Part shown: positions 50,836 through 63,763 of the stretch, piece by piece
Layout of the letters: every line of letters starts with the position of its first letter
Numbering within the stretch: the stretch's first letter is position 1
Origin: Onchocerca volvulus
Taxonomy: Eukaryota; Nematoda; Chromadorea; Rhabditida; Onchocercidae
Direction: 5' to 3'
Assembly: GCA_000499405.2 (NCBI GenBank)
Contig: HG738138.1
Coordinates: 19,507,753 to 19,571,752, forward strand
DNA length: 64,000 nt
Program-made: the position numbers and the translations under genes
The notes under the pieces: generated by a model
The model's database searches: none
Seen by the model: the letters and a program-made list of their open reading frames with translations, nothing else
Told to the model about the DNA's origin: nothing

Positions 50836-53800
50836 TCATTTACTACTATTAACTGAATCCAGTGCTTTGCGCAACTTCATCTGCTCTCGCTTGGAAAGTG
50901 TACGACAAATCTTTTTTTTAGTTTTCTTTATTCCAATTTTTCGCTGTGCCTCCGACGCTGCCATTTCCTATAAAAACATAAGCTTAAGTACTGTTTGGCT
51001 AAATTATTTGAAACAAATGCATAAAATGCAAGCTCAGAAATGACCTTAATTATGAGTACAGCGTGGCTATGACAGAATGGAAAGAACTGAAACAGAATAA
51101 AACTGGAAGTGGTTATACGCTGAGCTTACCAATAAAAGAAATTTTATCCTGACAGAAATAAGGCCATTAAAAAAGTCTAGTCATAATTTATGTAATCATG
51201 AAATTTTCGACAAATTCTATAATTAAGGAAATTCTACAAATTTGCATGGAAGTCTTCTACTAGATAAAAGAATTTACCACGTGATGTTTTTTGACACGTT
51301 CTTCCATTGTTGTTCTCTCTTTCTTCACTTTTTCTGCATGCACCGTATCCAATATTCCAATGAATCGATTGATCTAAAATGTTATTATAGATCACTACTT
51401 CATAATTATTTCGAATCTGTTTAGGGTAATATAAAAATCAGTGCAGGAAATACGAATTTACCTTGCTTTCATGTGGCTCTAGTATAACTACATTATGCTT
51501 TTTTATAAGCTTGTCACCCTTCTTCTTAATTTCTTTCGCAACTTTTGGTTTTAATCGATATGGTAATTCTTTCTGGAGTGTTTTTGGAACAAGCAACGGT
51601 GCAGGATCAAACGGTCGTCTTTCAATTGGCTGCAAAAAAATCAGAATCAATAACCCAAAAATTTCATCACAAATTAGCAGTTAAATTAACTCTTGAAAAT
51701 AAAGTTCTTACTTTGTAGAATGAATCCATCTTCAGCGGTGGTTTTAAACCCATTTCAAAACGTAAGCGACCTACTGTTCGCATGCCCTCCCATTCTTGGT
51801 TATGTTGTAATAAAAGATTTGTTACAGAAGTATAAAAATGAGGCACAGGAACAGATACCTGAAATAAAGACATGTAGTAAAATATAAATCTTTGACTTAT
51901 AAGGCATAACCCTGATTTAAGAAAAGGTTAAAAAGTTTTTACTTACCCAAGCACGAAGAAAAACGATATCGCTCATGAGAATTTTGTCTTCAAAAGTTGC
52001 CCGAAACGCACCTGCAGGCTCATGTAACGCTTTTTTGATTTGACCACGAATACCACTAACTGTACGTATAATACCACCTTCAAATTTTGCTACTTCTAAG
52101 ACAGTATTGAACATTCCCTGAAAAGACAGTGTTGAACATTCTCATTCCTTTATGTAAAAATATACAGTTATTTATATTTGCAAAAACAATATAATTCAAG
52201 AAAATTTAATTTTCAGAAGTTGCATTTAATGCATAACAAACATAGTAACAAAGACAGCAAATAAACGCATATATTCATGCAAAAAGGCACTGAGAAACCT
52301 TTATGAAAGTCGATTTTTTGAATATTCGGTAAGGATGGCCAATAAGCTTTAATTTCTTCACAACTTGGAAAGCTTTATCCAGGTTTAATACAACACCTGT
52401 TGCAGCAATTCTAAAACCTTTCTGCAAAAAGATGAAGTGGGTATTACCGTAAATATTCACTGCATGATTTCTATGAAATTTTTCGCAATTTAAATAAATT
52501 CACCTAAGATATAATTGCATGTGGATCATAAATTAAAATTTCTTTAACATGTATTAAAACTTTAGCATATAAATTTATTTCAGTTCATTTCAACATATAC
52601 CACCATTTACGAACCATGTCTCTACTTAGCGATTGTACTGCAAGGAATCCTGTATTCTGCGCTGTTATTGGTCCCCAGAAAACTGCTTGACAGAACATAT
52701 GCTCTGGTGTATATTTCAAGAAACGCTGTCTCATATTATGATCTTGTATCGAATATATAACCTGGAATCTCATAATTATTTGATTAGTAGATTTATTGTT
52801 AGTTTTAATTTATTGTTAGTTTTTTTTTGTTAGTTTTTTTTTTAATGGATTTTAAGAAAAGTTATATTTTTTTCTTTGTTGATTCAATTCAATTGGATTT
52901 TGTGATTGAGTTTGAGTTGATTGAGTTTAATTAAAAACCTCAATATCAAGATTTGTAATTAGTGAAAATTCAGTGATATATAAAAACATAACACTATCTA
53001 TGAATAACATTCTTGACAAAAGCAAATAGACAAAAATCTAACGTTAAGAAACATAACCAATTTTGAAGTAATACGATCATTCAGAGACATCATTTGTTAG
53101 TTACATCATATTTTAAGTACAGTGACAAAGAAAGAAAGAAAATGACTAACAACAGTTTGAAATCGCCTCCAACCACATGATATAATCAGCGGATCTCGTG
53201 ATTTCAATAATCGATCATACCATCGATGTTTTTTCAACCGCACCTGGAATTAAAAACTTCAATATCAAGATTTGTAATTAGTGAGAATCCGGTGATATGT
53301 AAAAACATAACACTATCTATGAATAACATTCTTGACAAAAGCAAATGGACAAAAATCTACCTGTACAGAACCAATGTTGTGTTCGCCGGTCAGAAGACCA
53401 CCTATAATGCATGGTCTAGTTGGATCGAAATGCTGTACAAATTCCATAGGCACATCTTCGAATTCTATACGAACATATAAACCTGGTCGAAAACCCTCTA
53501 ACTGTTGCCGAACCGATTCATCCAGCTCTTCGAAGACTGACTTATTAAGCTAAAAAAGATCAATAGCCCCAATTTTTATATGATTCTGATCCCAGAATTT
53601 AATTAGATTTTACAGTGACAAAACAATTTTTTTTAGTTTCTTAATTAAGACTATACCACAGCCGTGAAAAGTTTCTGTTGATTTAAAAAAAAATAGATTC
53701 TGAGATACTACATAGTGAATACCAAAAGCAAAAAATATAATACACCTTCGACTGTTCTTCAAGTTCTCCTTTCAGTTGTACATAATGTTTATTGGTCTCA

Positions 53801-56800
53801 TCATATTCAGCATTGAAACGATTTTTCAATTTTTCTTTGAATATTTTCCTTCTTTTAGCTGCCTCTTCTTCATTTCTCGCTATAGTAGGACCTATTTTTT
53901 CTTCAATTTTATCACTATGCTCAATTTTGTCTCCATCAGCTGTAATAAAAAAAAAGAAAAAAAATCGAACTAGGAAGTTTAAACCATCGTCTGATAAGAC
54001 GAAAGAAAAGAAAAACAACACTTCCCTTCGCTAGAAGTATCGTCACTTTCATCGCTTATGCTAGGATTTCCCTTTTCACCATAAATATGCTTTTCTGTAA
54101 GAAAAAAAAAAAAAAAAAAATTATTACGAAGTGATGAACCGAACAAAACAAAAAACGGAATAAAATCCGAAGGAATCGATCTAATATCGAAAAATAATGG
54201 TTCCCCGGAATGGCAGCAAATCCATATCTCCTTCATTTTATTTCTACAATACTACTTTAGAAATTACCATCTTTCAACTGCAAAGTAGCATCTTCACCAG
54301 GATTCCAATTTCCCGTAACGAAGCAGTCTGCAATTGATGCACGAACCTAAATAAAAATCAAACTCAATGTAGTCACAAAAAGAGTAAAAACATAACTTTT
54401 TAAAGTGAACTAATCACTTATTAGTAGAATATTGCAGAACTAGAATCATTTCTATTGAATGAAACATCTGATATTATGAACAAACCTCCAAATCATTCCA
54501 ATCTATCTGTTTAAAAATTTGTTGAGATGTAACTGTTAACGGTTTACAATATAGAAGGCCATCCTCCTGTAAAAAAAATGTCAGTAATAATCAATAAGAC
54601 ATCTTCTATGTTCATGTATGCGACTAAATTCGAGCACAAAAAGCCATTCCAGTCACTTGAAACAGAGCTTTACAAAACTAACCAGATCGTCAATGGTTTT
54701 TTTAGTTCGAGTTTGAACTTTGAAAAGGCCACCAAGTACTTCATCTTGTTCTTCTTTATTCTTTTCAAGCAGGTCTAATAATAAAAGTGATTATACTGCC
54801 ATATTATCATAATATTTATCTTTCATTCAATAAATAGAATTTCCTTCAAATTCTAAAGTAACTGTTCTATGGAAGATTATTGCAAAGTAATTTAACATTA
54901 TATTATTGAAGTTCAGTGTCAATCGCAGTCCTACGCGAGAAATGACCTGATATATGTATCAATGGGGAGAACGAAATAAAAGAGATTTTAATTTCAGATA
55001 TTATATATTTATCACTGAGGAGGAAAAACTAACCAGAATCAGAATAAACGATTTTAGCCCAATTAAGTCTATTCGATTTTTTCTCATTGTACAATAATTT
55101 TGCGCGTGTACAAAGTTCAGACCAGCTCTTTTTCTCAATATTTTTTTCCTCATTTTCATCCTGGGATTCACTATTTTCAACATCCAGATCCTCAAAATCA
55201 TTCGATTCTTCGCCACTAATTTCCGCTTCATTCTTCATACTACAATCTAAAAATAGTAACTATTTGATTGAAAAGTCTATGGTTGACGTAACTATTTCCC
55301 AATAAATTAAAATTTATCACATCATTACCTAAGCTTCTTGAAACAAATTGACTAAAATCTCTCACCATCATCATCCGTTTCGCTTTCACTCTCATTATGA
55401 GCTATAGCGACTCGGGAATTTGTAACCACTCTCAATGCTGTTTTATGCATTTTATTATCGATACCCTCTTTAACATTTTCCAAAACTTCAACAAGTTCGT
55501 GCCGAGCTTTCTTATACGAATGTGAGCCACCTGTTTCAATATAAATAGCATCCTGAAGCAAAAAGTTTTTTAAGAACAAAAGTTGTTAAAAAACTTTCTA
55601 CATGATTGAAAAATCGAATTTTTTCTCCGACTAGATGTCGCAAATTATTAGAAATGATAAAAATAGTATGAAAATGTTATAAAATATCCGAAAAGACTCG
55701 AAAAAAAAAAATTCGTTTCAAAAATCAAGTATTGCAGATCAAGAATTCTGTCAGCTTCGAAGCCATTAGCGAGAGTTTCAGTAATACAACCCATTTTTTT
55801 CAGCTAATATGAAAAAGAAAAAATGCAAAAAAGTTACTTTATCGTAAACGATACCACCAAGACCAGAAAATGGAGCATAAATAACACGTTCCTTTTCATT
55901 CAGTGAACGCTTCATTTTTTCTTTTGATGGCAATGGACACGGGTCCGGTAAAGCCATCATCTGTAAGTAATTAGAATGTTTAGTTATAATTTTTAGTTAC
56001 TGACCATCTTCTAGGAATTTAGCAAGTGCCCGTAAAAAATGAAATTGTATAAATTTCTAGTTAAATTACAAGAAAGTCCAAACATACATCTTTGATCACT
56101 AAATCGCCCACTCCAGGGATATGCACAGTAGTATGATTTTTGAGAAACGTTCCACGCACCCAACCATATAACGAAATCGTTCGGTTCGCCAATGGTTTTT
56201 CGCGAAGTAGCTTCAAATGATTGGAATTGTTAATTTTAAAACTAGTGAACATTAGTCAGGTTTACACATTTATCATAATTCTTGAACTGTAACAATTTCT
56301 GCAATTCTATCAATACAATCGTATTTCAAAATAAACAGTACACTTAATTAACATATGTGAATTTCACAGCAATGGAAATAAATTATTTCTTAATAAATTT
56401 TGTCAAAATCTAACATAAAATTTGCGAAAATTCAGAATTCGTTAACAAAGAAAACTTAACCCATGAATTTCATGTTTCAAGTCTATTACTTAATAAATAA
56501 TGAAAAGATATTATCTTTTAGTTTATGTAGCATACCTCCGGATCGGTTAGATCTTCATAACGATCACAATAAACATATGGATGACTGGTTCTCCATAACA
56601 AAGGACGAAACTTCGTGACAGATATGAAACGTGCAAGATTTCGAACTTCATTTTTTAGATATTGCTCGTTGATCATTCCAGATAAGTAAAATAGTTTTGC
56701 ACCCTGCAAATACGACAGATCAAACTCTGAACCTAAAAAAAGAATGCGTAGCAAACATTCAAGGAAAATATAAAATAACTCTTACATAATTTCAGCCATT

Positions 56801-58580
56801 ACGTATAAGAGATCAAATGAATACTGAAAGGAATTATATACTTCCTAATTGTATAAATACTTTTTTTTTTTTCAAATATATATTTTATAAATAAATATAT
56901 CTTAAAAAATATATATTTAGATATATATCTTCGAGTGTCTTTTGCTACTCAACTTCTGCCATTCATGGTTAGTCTTCGCTTTTCATTATTTTTTTCTATC
57001 ACTTAGTTCCAGGTTACTTATGAACAGAAAAGTTCTCTGCAGTATGACAGATTTTCGAAATGTGCATCACTTATTTAACATTATCTACTTAAAGGTTTGT
57101 ACATAACAATGAGATGTTCAGATAAAAGTTCTACGTAATAAAACGCTTTTTAAAATAATAACTTGATAAACTTCCGTCCAAAAACGATGCTTTAACAATT
57201 TTTTCGTATGTTTCAACTTCTCCTTCTTCTTAATAATATCGAGATGGCTAAGAACACCCATGATTCGAGGCATTCCATGCACCTGACATATATTTAGAAA
57301 TTCGAATGTTTCCATCTCAAAACCATAAGAAGCATCCACCATCAATAAAACCTGAAATTATTTAATGAAAATTAAGAATAAAAAACCCATATCTAAATAT
57401 AACACATTTAGTATATCATGGAAACAAATACAAGATTCCCTGCCAAATTTGATATTGCAATGAAATATCATTTTACCGAAATGCAAGAACAATAACACTT
57501 CGATATTCTGAATATGATGATATAGGTTCTAAAAGCTTGAAACAAGCCAAGAAATACACTTCAATTAGAGCCTAAACAAATTATCTACTTGAAAAGAGAA
57601 AGCCTTGAAACAATGAAATGATCGCAGAATATTTGGACTTTAAAAGCTATATTTGGCAAGGCATTATAACTAATTATCGAAAATTCCGAGAGAATTGCCT
57701 TCAATTTAATTTATGAAATTCATATTTTGCAATTATGACATAGAGTGTATATAAAAGAAAAAAATTACCAAATCAGCGACTTTCGCAATATCGATCATGG
57801 AATTTAAATCATTACTAACTTCAACGAATGTCACTCGTCGAGTTTTACCAGTAACAATTGTGACTGGTCCACGAATTTCAGTTAAAGTATGACGCACATA
57901 ATGCTTTACTAGACATCGTAACAACGTACTTTTTCCAACCTTAAAGAACACAACAGCAGAATGAACTTGATTATTCATTCAGACTAAACATAATTTAAAA
58001 AGAAATTTAAAATGAATAGTTCTAATTCACGGCAATCGAATGTTTCCTTTATCATAACCATGTATCCACTCATTAATTCTTAACCTTTATGATAGTGATT
58101 GCATGAAAAACAGATTTTAAATTAACTTAATTAATCTAAAATGTTTTAAACTAACAATTCTGAATTAAGCTTACTTTTGAAGGACCAACAATAGCGACAA
58201 TGACTGGAGGTGGTTCAACAGGAGTGCGATCAACTATCGGTATGTGCTTCTTCTTCTCATCCTTATCTGCTGCCCTGAAGAATACCAACAAATTTTTTTC
58301 GAAAAACGAGATTTAGAACTGTAGACTACGTCAAATTTGCAAGATCAATTCTATCTTTTCATATAAATATTTAATAGACTGAAAATAATTTATCAACTGA
58401 GAGAATTTCCGTAACAGTAATAAAAAGAATACCTGCGAATGGCACGACTTGCTTTAACAGCAGATTGAAATGTGAAAGCCTTTGCATTAACACCATTTCC
58501 TTTTTTAACAGCTTTCTTCTTGGCTTTGCCACCAACTTTATGTACTAAATAGTTCCTGTCATTAGTCTTGAAAGTACTTA
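50836..58580 (-). CDS. bms1: Ribosome biogenesis GTPase BMS1
   Basis: BMS1 is a nucleolar GTPase of the small-subunit processome; with Rcl1 it acts in early 18S rRNA processing. Seen in order: basic N-terminus, [15 protein letters not shown]-loop [59 protein letters not shown]-equivalent [10 protein letters not shown], an acidic linker, then the conserved C-terminal half ([74 protein letters not shown]) and a basic end. Exons from the 5' side: about 58580-58433, 58274-58175, 57939-57769, 57351-57163, 56703-56536, 56210-56088, 55960-55838, 55552-55366, 55246-55034, 54774-54683, 54566-54486, 54346-54268, 54094-54020, 53939-53746, 53549-53361, 53243-53151, 52761-52615, 52421-52299, 52117-51947, 51858-51712, 51629-51462, 51373-51278, 50967-50836. 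About 1,060 residues, shorter than human BMS1 mainly in the acidic linker. The initiating ATG lies in an exon I could not place. Confidence 0.95.
52929..53041 (-). repeat. Duplicated copy of a BMS1 intron
   Basis: These 113 bases match 53248-53360 with seven substitutions and no gap. The matching part is nearly the whole neighbouring intron (53244-53360). The copy sits inside the next intron and its donor dinucleotide is altered. Confidence 0.85.
53248..53360 (-). repeat. Source intron of the duplication in BMS1
   Basis: Partner of 52929-53041. It is a functional-looking 117-base intron between the exons carrying EHNIGSVQ and [10 protein letters not shown]. Confidence 0.85.
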
Positions 58581-59733
58581 CTGGAAAAAATCAGAACCAA
58601 AGTACTACTTTCATAAAGATACTTTCCTAAATCTATTAAGGTGTACAAGACATCCATGATATCCTCCTGCATGTCATTAGATGGCACATACACAAATGAA
58701 ACGGTACTAATGTTGCAATATATAAAAATATGCAAAACATTTCATGCACTAGAAAAGCTGTTTGATTTATACGATGTGCAGCAACTCTCTGACATGAATA
58801 ACAAGAAATTTTTTGACATATGAAAATGTGGAATTACAACACCAAAAGGCGAATTTCTTGCCATTTTCACAAACAATCATGAGAATTGCGTTGAACTTAT
58901 TAACTTTGTATTACTGAAAAACGACTTTATAATCATAAAATTCTAAGCATATTTGCAAATACAAAACCCATCTATACATGATTCAACTATAAAACAACAC
59001 CTCCATGCAGAATCTTATTAAATAAACAGACTACCCCGATGAATTTTGTGATCCGATTTGCCAATATTTTCATTTGCCACCATTGCTTCGTTCCTTACCG
59101 AAACAAACTGGAAACAGAATTTATTAAAAATATCTTACTCAATCTGAACAAAATAAATCCTTTCATTCTTGCTGCAGTTTACAGCAAACGAAGCGACAAG
59201 CAATATGTGAGTACTGATCACGAAGGAAGCAATTATCAAGATCAGCTAGAATGTAGCGCTATGTTTTAAAGAGTGGAAATCCGATCAATTCCTGCTCACC
59301 ACCTCGAAACCTATTTCAAGAGCAATAGCCATGAACATAATTGAACATCCTTTCGTTGGTTTTACATACATACAGCAATGTGTCCTAATCCACCTAACAA
59401 ACAAATGAAAGATATAATCAACTTTGCATTCAAACATCGCATTCCCAAAACAATACTCCTGCAAGTCGAAAAGTTTATCATATACGAAAATATAGGAATA
59501 ATGAAAAAAAAAAAAAAAAAAGCGTTTATTTACAACTTGAAAGTAGCTCCTCAAATCTTGAAAATCTATAGTAGTAAAAAAATGAGCATTATGTAAAAAA
59601 ATGGATTCCGAAATCTAATAGAATCAGTTCATACTCAACAAAATTTAAAATTTTCTTAAGTTATTATTGAATCTCCGGAAGTCGAAAAATTAACAAATTT
59701 TGAAAATTTTTCGAAGATTCATAATTGTTGTAC

Positions 59734-59756
59734 ATATATATATATATATATATATA
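59734..59756. repeat. (AT)n microsatellite
   Basis: About eleven AT units in the spacer upstream of BMS1. Confidence 0.85.
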
Positions 59757-60811
59757 AAACCTATGATAAAAAGAAGTTATGAGGAACGTCATAAATTTTT
59801 TTGATAACGAGAAAACTAATGCATTTTCTACTTTATAAGAATACAAAATTTCAACTTACATATAGTAGAAACAGAGATTTTTGAAAATGAAAAATTCGTA
59901 CATATATATATGTATTTATATATATATAACTTTCCATTTCCAAAACTCTTTATTTCTAATATATGTACTAACCGAACACTCGAAGTTCTTCAAATAAAAA
60001 AGTCAAGAAAAGTGCATAAGCTCATACAATTCTAAACCCAATAACAAAAATGAATATCGAACAATCATATAAGATTGTTTGCAGAATCTCATACTTATAC
60101 TGTACAAAGACAAATCCAACAAAGCAATCAATAGTTTCTGTGACATTCCCGTTGAACAGAAATTATAAGTCCATTTGAAAAACAAAAGCAAATCAATATA
60201 AAACGAATGGAAGGAATTGAAATTAGGCAGAAAACATCAACTTCATCAACAATTCACGCAACCAAGACAAATTAAAACGTTCTAACCCATACAAATCTTA
60301 TCCGTATCGAATATCCATTTCAGTGAAATAATAAGAACTTTTTAAGCAATAATAATAGCTATTAATGGTACAGTACAATTATTGTTATAACGGGTAGACG
60401 CGTAACAAACTTCAAACCGTTTAAAATCATAGCAGTATCATAAAGAAATAATATTGTTAAAATTAAAATTATACAAAAAGTCATGCAGATTTCATAATAG
60501 ATTTGATTATTCGAAATATTAAGAAAGCCCAAAAGAAAATGATAAACGGTAAGAAACTTTCAAATAATGTTTAAAAATAGCCTGAAAATAAGAAATCTAC
60601 AACAAATGAGCAGTATCAGCAAATATATCATACAATAATACTTAGTGGTATAATCAACGTTCTGTTCCACAATATAAATTAATTATTTTTCTCATAAAAG
60701 TTATTCCTAAAATTGGGATTAATTTGAAAAACAAATAATCAAAAACCTTATTTCGAAAAATCAAAATATATAGTTCCGTTAAAAAAACACATATGACTCT
60801 TTACGAAATAC

Positions 60812-60829
60812 ATATATATATATATATAT
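60812..60829. repeat. (AT)n microsatellite next to the ankyrin gene stop codon
   Basis: Nine AT units immediately 3' of the stop codon of the ankyrin gene, so they would lie in its 3' untranslated region. Confidence 0.85.
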
Positions 60830-60830
60830 T

Positions 60831-63594
60831 TCAGTCCATTTTTGTTTTGTTGTTTGAGTGAGTTACAAGACCTCGTAGTTCGTTATAATGATCTAAGTTT
60901 GGTGGACCACATGCAAAAGCCTGTATTGCAAGCGTTATGTGGGGAGCTTGGAAACGCAGCTCCTCTAATTCGACCATTAAATGAAGCGTGTATGAGTCTG
61001 AAAAATTGAACATTTCAATGTAGAACTTCACATGCTTTCGAAAAATAATATAATTTTACAATATAACTCACCGACTTCAATATTTTCTGGCAGTTTATAG
61101 ACGTAAAAATAACCATTATGCGGTTTTTCAAGGGCTGATTTGATGCCAATACTCCATTTCGAACAACTTAATCTGAAACACTGACTAACAATTAAGAATG
61201 GCGATAGAGCTAATAAGACTCAGTCAGCTCATTACACCTAGAATATTTGAAATATTTTGCAAACTGAAATTGTAATAATTCGATGAAAACACAGCAAAAT
61301 GATTAGGTTGTAAAGTAATATAACTGAATATAGTTAATGGAAACAAATAACTAGGCAAGAAACTTACAATGGTCTTGTTGGAAGTAATCTAACAACAAAG
61401 CCATTTACGTTTTGCAATTTTGCACAAAATATCTGTGGATTAGATGCATCTGCCATTCTATCTTCTTCTTTATAGAATGTTGGTACGATGAAAAGTAACT
61501 AAAAAAATTTCGAAATACTAAACAGACAATGTGAAATAATTGTTATCTAAATATGTGTATCAAAAAAGCGCAATAAGTTTCCTAAAGTTCATTTAAAAAA
61601 AACTTACCATTAGTGGACATTTCTTCAGCTGTGGATTGGCAGTGCGCGTCTCCGAAATGTTTATATGAACTTTACGCTAAAAAATGCGCTCATCAGAAAA
61701 ATTTGGGCCTTATATTTTCTAAAGCGTCATATATTATATATGAGGCTGTCATAATTAATATTTAAATTGCATTTATATAAAATATTGTAACCGAAACTGC
61801 GGCTGATAATTGTGAATAACAAGCTGCGTTTGAAGAAAGCAATTTATTAGGAATATGAATTTCAAACAAAACTCACATTTTTGGTTATGAAATTTCGGGA
61901 TGCATCTCTTCTTGAATCGCATGCTTTTGATAGCCTTGCAAAATGCAAATCGGAAATAGCGTGTACGGGTGTCCAAACCCCTCTCACATACTTCCTGACC
62001 CATTGCATAAATATTTTTTCCAATGCAGTCACTCTTGCATATAAATATTCACATATCTGTAACATTTAGCTATCTATTTCTTCCATCTCTAATTCTTTAG
62101 TATTATTATATCATTATAAAATTCCAATAAACAATTCAAACATACATTCAACATTTATTATGTAAGGTGGAACATACCGATGTAGTTGTTGGTGAATAAC
62201 CTGCAAGTTGGAGTGGTGTCGCCGAACGCTCCCTTAATGATATGTCTGCTCCGTACCACAAAAGTAATTTCACCTATAATGAAATCATTCTTTCTCACTC
62301 AAAAAAATTTCTTCTATCCCTAATTCTTTATTATTATTTTAACATTATAAAATTCCAATAAGTTTTTTGGTATGAAACAGTTTACAACAATTTCAATCCA
62401 ACATAATCTTTTATTTGTGTTTTTATTTCACGATATGACAACTTCTATATAAGGGAAAATATGAAATACACTGCTTTAAAAAAATTACGTTACCTTATAA
62501 ATGTGAAAAAAAAAACCCCGAAAAATTATTTTAGTCATTAAAACAAGAAAATTTTTTGTTACACTGTGACAAAACATACCATCTCTAAATTATTCCTCAT
62601 AATTGCGTAATGTATTGGTGCACGTCCAGAACGATCGAAGAAATCTGGCCAAGCTCCTGAAACAATTATGGTCAATATTTCGATGGCCAAATAAAAGCTT
62701 CATGATATTAGTGAGTCAATAAATTCCAAAAAAATGAGAAAGAGATTCTTCCGGTTTTAGAACAATTCATAAAATGTTATCTTCTAAATGTTTATGTTCT
62801 GAAAATTGGAAAAGATTTTTTAATTTCATTTACCGCACTATAATTAAGAAGTATTTGCAAGAAATTCATGTGGATGAAACACATACCAAAATCCATCAAA
62901 GCTTGCATTTGACAAGGCTGTCCCGTAGCAGCTGCTAAATGCAGAGCAGTTTTACCTGTTCTTTTTGTGGATGTAGCAAGTAAAATTTTTCGATTTTTCC
63001 ACGGTAACATACTCAAAATTATTTTAATCAATCTGAAAAACATTGCAAAAGATTTGTAGAAATAAGCTTCATTTTTATACAACAACAGAGCTCAAAAAGT
63101 CAGATTAGATATCATCAAGAGAGAAAAAGCAAAATCAGCGTACCTTGTTCTTGCAATGATAGTTTTTTTTTTTTATCATCAACTACTAAGTGGTAAAGTA
63201 CAGTAAATGATGCAATCAATTGGTTTTCTATGCTTTGCAATAAAAGTTTTTAAAATAGACTAGTCGCAATAGCTAAGAAGTCTAGTAAAGGATTGATTGT
63301 TTCACTTTGATCATCTTGTCAGAAAAATTAGAAAAATAATTCAAACCTGCAACAACCATGGTTTCTCATACTACATGGACGATCAGTATTTTTGGTTGGT
63401 GCAAGGTGATGTAGAATAGATGTATTCTCTGATTTATTGAAAAATGTGCAAATAACACTCTGGAAAGTTGGATATTTGTATTCTTTAATTTCATCCAAAA
63501 GCAAATTTCTGCTAGTGATCTTATTCCGTGTTCCACTGAATAAGATCACTGCAAGGACAATATCACAGTGAATGTTACGACGCTTCATAATCAT
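60831..63594 (-). CDS. Ankyrin-repeat protein, family not identified
   Basis: Minus-strand exons: 63594-63347, 63232-63144 (uncertain), 63032-62887, 62656-62580, 62273-62178, 62056-61877, 61676-61608, 61498-61368, 61172-61072 and 60997-60831; about 435 residues. Ankyrin repeats are visible as GKTALHLAAATGQPCQMQAL, then DRSGRAPIHYAIMRNNLEMV followed by KLLLWYGADISL, and a partial SATPLQLAGYSP. The C-terminal half has no ankyrin pattern; it contains WTPVHAISDLHFARLSKACD, FVVRLLPTRPLL, NGYFYVYKLPENIEV and ends HSNNKTKMD. From exon 63032 onward all joins are in frame. The upstream part needs one extra base in a 12-A run near 63163-63174 to join. If that part is wrong, translation could begin at the ATG at 63043 (MFFRLIKIILSMLPWKN). 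Ankyrin repeats mediate protein binding; the partner is unknown. Confidence 0.72.
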
Positions 63595-63763
63595 ATACCA
63601 ACTTTAGTTCAATAGCTCATTCTAATCAAAAAAGAAATTTTACGTCGAATTCTTTGATAAGTGTATTAATATTAAGCGATGAGTTATCTTCAAAATAGTT
63701 TTCTTCTACAACTAAATTCAATCAAATTAAAAATGTTGCGTAAAATAATGGCTCCAAATGTCT

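Larger units (their letters stand above)
58581..60830. other. Region between the ankyrin gene and BMS1
   Basis: It should contain the BMS1 start exon, since the exon 58580-58433 has no usable ATG. One candidate is an ATG near 58878 (MARNSPF followed by a phase-1 GT), but this is weak. The rest is AT-rich with (TA)n runs at 59734-59756 and 60812-60829. No further gene was supported. Confidence 0.4.

Noticed and set aside
59039..59600. Several open frames on both strands near 59.0-59.6 kb
   Set aside because: Mutually overlapping frames without acceptors, donors or motifs in AT-rich spacer.
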